From the NCBI GenBank assembly GCA_947470515.1, contig CANITF010000023.1, positions 1 to 49,698 of the forward strand: DNA of 49,698 bases, given 5' to 3'. Numbering within the stretch: position 1 is the first letter of the stretch; each line of letters starts with the position of its first letter. The position numbers and the translations under genes are program-made. Source of the stretch: Flavobacteriales bacterium (GTDB taxonomy: Bacteria; Bacteroidota; Bacteroidia; Flavobacteriales_D; Crocinitomicaceae). Of this stretch, positions 44,231-49,698 are shown in pieces. The notes below the pieces were generated by a model, which did not search any database, was not told where the DNA came from, and was given only the letters and a program-made list of their open reading frames with translations.

Positions 44231-45160
44231 ATGCAAACTGAACGAACTTTTATAGACGATTTAAAACACCAATATCAGCATGGTGGAATGACTATTCGAT
44301 TGATTTTTATCAATTCGATTATCTTTTTAGCGCTTCAAATTTTGTTAGTATTTGGTCGATTAATTGGTGGCAGTTTTGAATCTTTAATAGCAGCTGTATT
44401 ACCAAATATCTTTTCTTTAAACACGGATCTTGGTGAATTCCTTATGCATCCATGGGGAATAATAACAAGTATTTTTGCGCACTTCACGGTTTGGCACTTC
44501 TTAATGAACATGCTTTTCTTGTATTTCTCAGGAAAAATGTTCGAACAATTATTTGATCAAAAAAGATTGCTATACACCTATATTGTTGGTGGAATTGCAG
44601 GTGGAATTCTAGAGATCTTAGCGCATTTAATTTTCCCAACGTTACAAAACGAAAAGATTGTGATTGTTGGAGCATCTGGATCCGTAATGGCAATTTTTGC
44701 AGCTTTAGCCTTTCATAGACCTAATTTAAAGGTCAACTTGTTTGGAGTTTTTCCTGTTCGACTTATAATCTTAGCAGGCTTTTTTATTTTGACAGATTTA
44801 CTATCTTTAGGATTAAATGATGGAACGGCTCATTTTGCTCATATTGGCGGAGTTATTATTGGGATGGTTTCCGTTCATAATTTATACAGTAGTTCAAATT
44901 TGATTAATCGTACACAAATGATTGGTGATTCATTGATTCGTTTATTTCGAAATCTCTTTAGTTCAAACAAAAAATTAAAGGTTAAAAAAGGTGGTGCAAC
45001 AAGAGGCCCAAAGTTTAAAAGCGATGAAGATTACAACGCTGAAGCAAAGCAAAGACAACTAATAATTGATAAAATATTGGATAAAATTTCAAAATCAGGT
45101 TACGATTCATTGACAAAAGCTGAAAAAGAAATTCTATTCAACCAAAGTAAAAATGGGTAA
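44231..45160 (+). CDS. Rhomboid family protease, second copy, with C-terminal DUF6576-like tail
   Basis: A 309-residue membrane protease. The dyad is Ser149 in VGASGS and His204 in HFAHIGG, with VWHFLMNMLFLYFSG as the H/N block. Helices end near residue 220. The C-terminal 45 residues (SDEDYNAEAKQRQLIIDKIL to SLTKAEKEILF) form a small helical tail that I associate with DUF6576 of Bacteroidota rhomboids; it is cytoplasmic. It starts with no gap after the first rhomboid and its end overlaps the next gene by 8 bases. The two copies are distant in sequence, so this is an old pair, not a recent duplication. Confidence 0.92.
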   Translation: MQTERTFIDDLKHQYQHGGMTIRLIFINSIIFLALQILLVFGRLIGGSFESLIAAVLPNIFSLNTDLGEFLMHPWGIITSIFAHFTVWHFLMNMLFLYFSGKMFEQLFDQKRLLYTYIVGGIAGGILEILAHLIFPTLQNEKIVIVGASGSVMAIFAALAFHRPNLKVNLFGVFPVRLIILAGFFILTDLLSLGLNDGTAHFAHIGGVIIGMVSVHNLYSSSNLINRTQMIGDSLIRLFRNLFSSNKKLKVKKGGATRGPKFKSDEDYNAEAKQRQLIIDKILDKISKSGYDSLTKAEKEILFNQSKNG

Positions 45161-46286
45161 AATATTAAAAAAAATATTACGCTTTTCAACTTTATTGAAA
45201 GTACTAACAATCATCTGCTTGTCCGGATTACTGTTGGCTTATCTTACACCTTTTGTTCATCCAAATACATTTAAAATACTGCCTTTCTTTGGATTAGCTT
45301 ATCCAGTAATTTTATTCTGTACACTTTTATTGTTGTTGATTTGGTCTTTAGCGAAATCTAAATGGGCATTAATTACGTTAGCGGTTTTGTTGATTGGAGG
45401 AAAATTACATTTCAGGATATTTGCTATAGGTTCAGACGAAACAGAACTACCTTCTGAAGATAGAATTCTGAACATCATGAGTTATAATGTTCGTTTATTC
45501 GATTTATACACTTCAGATGAAGCGGACCGATTTACTAAACGAAATGCAATTTTTCAATATATCCAGGATAAAACTCCTGATATCATCTGTTTTCAGGAGT
45601 TTTACCATCAAGATAAACCAACAAAATTTTCGACCAGAGATACGCTCATAAGTCTTCTCAAAATTAAAGATTATCATGAACGTTATGCTCACAAATTACG
45701 TGGAAGACAAAATTTTGGTGTGACAATCCTTTCTAAATATGAGTTAATTGCAAAAGGAGATGTAATGTTCTCAACTCAAGGTGAAAACGATTTCAACTAT
45801 TGTATTTACGTTGACATTGTTAAAAATCTTGACACTTTCAGAGTTTACAATGTTCACCTACAATCAATTCGACTAGAACAAGAAGATTATTCTGATTTTC
45901 AGGATGAAACAGGCGAAAAAGAAGAAAAATCAACCATTCGTTTGATGATCGATAAACTGCGAATAGCATATCCAAAACGAGCAGACCAAGCTAGAACCGT
46001 TATGGAACATGTACTTACGTCTCCATATCCTACTATTGTCTGCGGTGATTTTAACGATACGCCAATGTCTTATGCTTACAATCAATTCAACAAATCCCTT
46101 ACTGATGCATTTAGAAACTGTTCTTCAGGAATCGGATCTACGTATGTTGGAAAAGTGCCTGCTGGAAGGATAGATTATATTTTTCATACTGGGAATTTAA
46201 AATCAACGCATTTCCAAGTCCAAAAAGAAGCGTTTAGCGACCATAGAGCAATCTCATGTAAAATATACAAAGATACAATTGAATAA
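45153..46286 (+). CDS. Endonuclease/exonuclease/phosphatase family protein, membrane-anchored
   Basis: A 377-residue protein. Two or three N-terminal helices (about 15-90, for example VLTIICLSGLLLAYLTPFV) are followed by an EEP domain with its metal and active-site residues visible: the Asn of MSYNVRLFD, the Glu of IICFQEFYH, the His of YNVHLQ, the Asp/Asn of CGDFNDTP and the final FSDHRAI. Family members cut nucleic acids, phospholipid heads or phosphodiesters. The fold faces the periplasm if the helices are placed in the usual way, so the substrate is unlikely to be chromosomal DNA. It ends the mutL run. Confidence 0.9.
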   Translation: MGKILKKILRFSTLLKVLTIICLSGLLLAYLTPFVHPNTFKILPFFGLAYPVILFCTLLLLLIWSLAKSKWALITLAVLLIGGKLHFRIFAIGSDETELPSEDRILNIMSYNVRLFDLYTSDEADRFTKRNAIFQYIQDKTPDIICFQEFYHQDKPTKFSTRDTLISLLKIKDYHERYAHKLRGRQNFGVTILSKYELIAKGDVMFSTQGENDFNYCIYVDIVKNLDTFRVYNVHLQSIRLEQEDYSDFQDETGEKEEKSTIRLMIDKLRIAYPKRADQARTVMEHVLTSPYPTIVCGDFNDTPMSYAYNQFNKSLTDAFRNCSSGIGSTYVGKVPAGRIDYIFHTGNLKSTHFQVQKEAFSDHRAISCKIYKDTIE

Positions 46287-46341
46287 TGCGTTTGAAATGG
46301 TCCAAAAGTCCATTTATAACAGTGTTAATTGACTTTTATGT

Positions 46342-46349
46342 TATCTTTG
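46342..46349 (+). promoter_or_regulatory. TAnnTTTG box before the Sua5-like gene
   Basis: TATCTTTG matches the Bacteroidota -7 element, 51 bases before the ATG at 46401. A TTG lies only 10 bases upstream, too near for the standard -33 element. The leader after it contains a 12-codon frame (46369-46407) that overlaps the gene start. Confidence 0.4.
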
Positions 46350-46400
46350 AATAAGTAAAAATATAAGCATGAAATTAATTTACAAAGCCTTTATTCACTT

Positions 46401-47018
46401 ATGCTAGTAGAAATAAACCCAAACAATATTGACTCAAGGCTAATCAAACAAGCAGTTGACGTATTGAAAAAAGGCGGTGTTATTATTTTTCCAACCGATA
46501 CTGTTTACAGCATGGGTTGTGACTTATTCAACAAAAAAGCATTGAATAACTTAGCTAAGTTAAAGGACATCAAACTTAGTAAAGCACAATTTTCGATTAT
46601 TTGCCATGATTTGAGTCATTTATCCGATTATGTAAAACAAATTGACCGCCCTATCTTCAAATTACTCAAACAATCATTACCTGGTCCTTTTACATTTATC
46701 ATGAATGCCACAACTGAGATTCCACGGTTATTTGATACGAATCGAAAAGAAATCGGAATTCGAATTCCAGCTAATAATATCATCTTAGAAATAGTAAGAG
46801 AACTAGGAAATCCAATTGCAACTACTTCGCTTCACAATCAAGAAGATGAAATCATGGATTATTTCACTGATCCTTACGCAATAAATGAGCGCTACGACGA
46901 CAATGTTGAAATGATTATAGATGGCGGATATGGAAACCTTGAAGCCTCAACGGTTATCGATTGCACTGGCTCAGCGCCTGAAATAATTCGACAAGGAATT
47001 GGTAAATTAGACGTATGA
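46401..47018 (+). CDS. L-threonylcarbamoyladenylate synthase family protein (Sua5/YciO/YrdC)
   Basis: A 205-residue protein with the YrdC fold: KKGGVIIFPTDTVYSMGCDL near the start, IRIPANN in the middle and an STVIDCT segment near the end, the nucleotide-binding marks of the family. Such proteins make threonylcarbamoyl-AMP, which is used for the t6A base of ANN-decoding tRNAs. The short form without the C-terminal Sua5 domain fits TsaC/YrdC or YciO. YciO is not equally active, and I cannot exclude that branch. The ATG of the amidotransferase overlaps this stop by four bases (ATGA). Confidence 0.9.
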   Translation: MLVEINPNNIDSRLIKQAVDVLKKGGVIIFPTDTVYSMGCDLFNKKALNNLAKLKDIKLSKAQFSIICHDLSHLSDYVKQIDRPIFKLLKQSLPGPFTFIMNATTEIPRLFDTNRKEIGIRIPANNIILEIVRELGNPIATTSLHNQEDEIMDYFTDPYAINERYDDNVEMIIDGGYGNLEASTVIDCTGSAPEIIRQGIGKLDV

Positions 47019-47578
47019 TCCTAATTCTAAATTGCGGTAGTTCTAAAACTCAATACATCGAGGAAATTATCGATGAATTTAGTGACTTTAAAACTCTTCC
47101 AGTTTTAGATTTCAAAGAAGAAGATTTAGATAAGTTTACAGGTGTCGTTATTACTGGTGCACCTCTCTTAATAACTGAACAAAATATTTTACCCTACATT
47201 CAAAAATTAGCATGGATGAAAGAAACAACAATTCCAGTTTTAGGAATTTGTTTCGGTCATCAATTGATGGGCTTAGTTTTCGGTGCTTTTGGCTCAAGAA
47301 TGCGAGAAGATCGTGATTGGCAAACTATAGAAGTATTTGAAGACTGTCCCTTATTTGATAAGCTTCCAACGGAATTTGAAATGATGGAAGATCACTGCGA
47401 AACAATTTCGATTCCTCCAGGTTTTAAATTAGTAGGAACCTCAGACGCATGCGTGAATGAAGCAATGCAACACGCTTCCCTCCCACTTTTTGGTGTTCAA
47501 TTCCACCCAGAAATCTCAGGGAATTTAGGTAGGGTGATATTTGATAATTTCGTGAATTACTGCATGAAATTTCAATAA
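47015..47578 (+). CDS. Type 1 glutamine amidotransferase, GMP synthase subunit-like
   Basis: A 187-residue class I GATase domain with Cys79 in GICFGHQL and His164/Glu166 in FHPEISG as its triad. It lacks the PP-loop ATPase and dimerisation parts of full GMP synthase, so it is either a stand-alone GATase, like archaeal GuaA subunit A, or a homolog with another target. The HQLMGLVFGA and QFHPE patterns fit the GuaA-like group best. It is translationally coupled to the Sua5-like gene (four-base overlap), but no functional link is known to me. The partner synthase is not in the window. Confidence 0.85.
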   Translation: MILILNCGSSKTQYIEEIIDEFSDFKTLPVLDFKEEDLDKFTGVVITGAPLLITEQNILPYIQKLAWMKETTIPVLGICFGHQLMGLVFGAFGSRMREDRDWQTIEVFEDCPLFDKLPTEFEMMEDHCETISIPPGFKLVGTSDACVNEAMQHASLPLFGVQFHPEISGNLGRVIFDNFVNYCMKFQ

Positions 47579-47681
47579 ATATTCTTGAAAAATTAAGATT
47601 CACTGAGAATAGACATTCAATTGTTGAAAGATTGTTCCTTTTACATACTAATTCATTCAGATATTATCTGATATTCGTAAA

Positions 47682-49121
47682 ATGGTATTAAGTAGATTTT
47701 GGCTCGTTATTTTTATTTCATCGATATTCTTTATCGTTGCAGGACTTTTCACTTCTAATCACTATTCAATTGATTATATGTTGAATGGGAAAAAAGACAA
47801 TCCAGTTTTAATTGGTGAGAAATACCTGACCAAACTTCCTAAAAGTTTGCAAGATTCACTGAAAATTGCTCCTGAATCGACAGTTATAGTAGATTTCAAT
47901 TCTTCAGATGCAGATACGACATACGTTTACAAGAACAAAACAGTACAAATCTATAGCGGATTGCAAAAATCAGATGGATTATTAGAAACGTGTAAAACGA
48001 GCCTTTTTGATCTGATTTTACCTTTGATGGCTTATCTCGCTTTTTTCTGTGGAATCATGCAATTACTTATTGATTCAGGTGCAACAGAGCGTTTAGCACG
48101 AAGATTGAGTCCATTCTTCATGAAGGTCTTTCCATCCATCCCAAAAGGACATGAATCAATCTCCTATATGACATTAAACTTTTCTGCCAATTTACTTGGT
48201 TTGGATTCAGCCGCAACTCCTTTTGGATTAAAGGCCATGCAAAGTTTGCAGGAAATAAACCCTGAAAAAGAAAAAGCCAGTGATGCACAAATCATGTTCA
48301 TGTGTTTGCATGCAGCTGGTTTAACCTTGATTCCAACTTCAATTATTGGTTATCGTGCGGCACAAGACGCTGCAAATCCAGCTGATGTAATGTTACCTTG
48401 TATTATCACATCTTTTATTGGAACTATTGCCGCATTTTTAATTGTAGGAATTAGACAACGAATTAATTTCAAAAGTGCAACATTATTGGTTGCTTTGTTT
48501 TCAATCATTGCAGGAATTGTGGGTTTACTGTTCTATGTGAGCAGTTTAGATTTGGTTGGAAAGAATTATTTCACAAGTAATTTTTCAAGTTTCCTCCTTT
48601 TAGCTATTATTGGCTTCACATTACTTTTCTCTTTTAGAAATGAGAAAAAATTCAGTGAAAAAGAAACAACTATTTTCGATGCCTTTGTTTCCGGTGCTAG
48701 AAATGGATTAAATACTGCCGTTTCAATATTCCCATACGTTTTAGGAATGTTGGTCGCGATTTCATTATTCAGAAATAGTGGTCTATTTGAGGTAATTAGC
48801 AGTTGGATTTCAAAAGGATTTTACATGGTTGGGGTTTCAAAAGAAATCACAGATTCTTTACCAGTTGCCATGTTGCGCCCTTTTAGCTCAAGTGGCTCCA
48901 GAGGTTTTATGATCGATTCCATGCAAACATTTGGGCCAGACTCATTGACTGGAAGATTGAGTTGTATTTTTCAATGCAGCGCAGAAACAACATTTTATGT
49001 AATCGCAGTTTATTTTGGAGCAATCAATGTTCGCAATACACGTTATACATTAGGAACCATGTTATTAGTAGATTTGATTTGTGTTGTGACGGCAATTCTG
49101 GTTGCTCTTTGGTTCTTTTAA
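47682..49121 (+). CDS. Fused SpmA-SpmB nucleoside-recognition (Gate domain) membrane protein
   Basis: A 479-residue membrane protein with about ten helices. The first half holds the SpmA-type Gate domain (LNFSANLLGLDSAATPFGLK, then LHAAGLTLIPTSIIGYRAA), and the second the SpmB-type one (FVSGARNGLNTAVSIFPYVL, then AMLRPFSSSGSRGFMID). In Bacillus SpmA and SpmB are separate proteins that help dehydrate the spore; fused forms are common in non-sporulating Bacteroidota, where the role is unknown, probably solute transport. A periplasmic insert (about 40-100) separates the first helix from the rest. A small dyad, CAGAT and ATCTG, lies at 47658-47670 just before the start. Confidence 0.9.
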   Translation: MVLSRFWLVIFISSIFFIVAGLFTSNHYSIDYMLNGKKDNPVLIGEKYLTKLPKSLQDSLKIAPESTVIVDFNSSDADTTYVYKNKTVQIYSGLQKSDGLLETCKTSLFDLILPLMAYLAFFCGIMQLLIDSGATERLARRLSPFFMKVFPSIPKGHESISYMTLNFSANLLGLDSAATPFGLKAMQSLQEINPEKEKASDAQIMFMCLHAAGLTLIPTSIIGYRAAQDAANPADVMLPCIITSFIGTIAAFLIVGIRQRINFKSATLLVALFSIIAGIVGLLFYVSSLDLVGKNYFTSNFSSFLLLAIIGFTLLFSFRNEKKFSEKETTIFDAFVSGARNGLNTAVSIFPYVLGMLVAISLFRNSGLFEVISSWISKGFYMVGVSKEITDSLPVAMLRPFSSSGSRGFMIDSMQTFGPDSLTGRLSCIFQCSAETTFYVIAVYFGAINVRNTRYTLGTMLLVDLICVVTAILVALWFF

Positions 49122-49135
49122 ATTGAAATAGGGAA

Positions 49136-49621
49136 ATGTTTAACTGGTTCAAAAAGAAAAGTAAAGCCAATGCAAAATCGGCAGATGACGTAACGAAATT
49201 GACCGTCTATCCGATTGATTATCCTCCGAAAATTATATTAGCCTGGGCCAAAGCAATAGAAGGAAATGAAGATTTACTTTTCTGGTTACGCGATAATGGC
49301 TACGATGAATTAGTCATGGCAACTTACGCAATTTCCCTCAAACAAGAAGCGCGTAATTGGTTGACAGCCAATGGATATCCACATTTAATGGCAATGATCA
49401 ATGCCGCCGAAGGAAATGAAATGGCTCAAAAATGGCTTTTAGCGCATGGATTTGAAATGCTTTATCACATGGCAATGGCCATTGAAGATGAAGAAGAAAG
49501 TTGGGTTTGGTTAGGTAATAATGTCACTGCGGACATGTTTCTATTGACCAAAACCATCAAAAAAATAAAAGATCAAATCGAGGAAAGTCATAATGATGTG
49601 CACACTTTTAGGAAAGATTAA
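49136..49621 (+). CDS. Protein with four exact 25-residue helical repeats, function unknown
   Basis: A 161-residue soluble protein, starting 14 bases after the SpmAB-like gene. Tryptophans lie at 50, 75, 100 and 125, exactly 25 apart, each within a W-L segment, and Gly follows at 55, 80 and 105. Ala residues at 40, 65, 90 and 115 repeat likewise, and three of the four repeats carry an acidic AIEGNE-like or AIEDEE-like turn. I read this as four short two-helix repeats forming a small solenoid, with a basic N-terminal leader (KKKSK) and a charged tail. I recognise no family name. Co-direction and tight spacing suggest it is co-transcribed with SpmAB. Confidence 0.75.
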   Translation: MFNWFKKKSKANAKSADDVTKLTVYPIDYPPKIILAWAKAIEGNEDLLFWLRDNGYDELVMATYAISLKQEARNWLTANGYPHLMAMINAAEGNEMAQKWLLAHGFEMLYHMAMAIEDEEESWVWLGNNVTADMFLLTKTIKKIKDQIEESHNDVHTFRKD

Positions 49622-49628
49622 AGCATCA

Positions 49629-49698
49629 TTAAACACCTTTGAATTCAGCATTCAATTTCCTTGAAATTCCCGTTGTTTTGTCTTCTACAACACAACTA
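49629..49698 (-). CDS. C-terminal end of a minus-strand gene cut by the window edge
   Basis: On the minus strand the last 22 codons stay open to the edge and end at a TAA (49631-49629): the readable part is VVEDKTTGISRKLNAEFKGV. The residue mix looks coding, and it converges with the repeat protein, whose stop is 8 bases away. No family can be named from this fragment. Confidence 0.45.
   Translation of the reverse strand, partial: SCVVEDKTTGISRKLNAEFKGV

Overview
This is chromosomal DNA from a member of the Bacteroidota, most likely Flavobacteriales; a Fluviicola/Crocinitomicaceae-like organism is my guess, not something the window proves. The signs are low G+C (most lines near one third), genes without clear Shine-Dalgarno sites, several TTG/GTG starts, TAnnTTTG promoter boxes, a PorP/SprF-type gliding/secretion protein, a type IX secretion sorting tail, an S46 dipeptidyl-peptidase, a bshA gene next to a GH3/beta-lactamase fusion, and the mutL-rhomboid-rhomboid-nuclease order common in this phylum. 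No prophage, insertion sequence, rRNA, tRNA or CRISPR array was seen.

Layout. 1-403: start of an ECF sigma factor, cut by the left edge and preceded by three inverted repeats. 608-3369 (minus): methyltransferase, MbnP-like protein with a type IX sorting tail, and its di-haem MauG/MbnH-type partner. 3461-6560 (plus): prolyl oligopeptidase and a DUF4421-like envelope protein. 6561-11572 (minus): amidase, MCE/MlaD protein, membrane Fe-S oxidoreductase, HAD-like remnant, CCG-domain Fe-S protein and a small conserved protein, divergent from lptD (11640-14174). 14278-16379: CstB-like persulfide dioxygenase/sulfurtransferase and YqgE. 16501-24413: tight six-gene run of rarA, lipid A-type acyltransferase, beta-propeller protein, HD hydrolase, ROK kinase and GH92 mannosidase, then the S46 peptidase (24503-26641).

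26642-31218 is looser: a 63-residue TPR-like protein, a PorP/SprF protein, a 49-residue protein with its own terminator, a VWA membrane protein, and a broken small secreted-protein gene. 31219-34819 (plus): thiolase, acyltransferase-3 and a CE2-like SGNH lipoprotein. 34886-41229 (minus): a G+C-rich FAD monooxygenase with a zinc-finger-like N-terminus, bshA, a 0.75 kb tandem-repeat region, and a GH3/beta-lactamase fusion. 41653-46286: mutL, two rhomboids and an EEP nuclease. 46401-49621: a Sua5/YrdC protein, a glutamine amidotransferase, a fused SpmA-SpmB protein and a 25-residue-repeat protein. The right edge cuts a minus-strand gene.

Functionally the window is mainly envelope (LptD, MCE, amidase, acyltransferase, T9SS-linked proteins), glycan and peptide breakdown (GH92, GH3, CE2, S46, S9), thiol/sulfur chemistry (BshA, CstB-like) and DNA/tRNA upkeep (MutL, RarA, Sua5). 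I did not find a clearly new multi-gene system. The features most worth following are the non-coding ones (heptamer-periodic arrays, a 128-151 bp tandem array, and two intergenic regions sharing an 18-mer and AATGTC-ended elements), the exact 25-residue repeat protein, the decayed HAD gene inside a redox operon, and the MbnP/MbnH pair.
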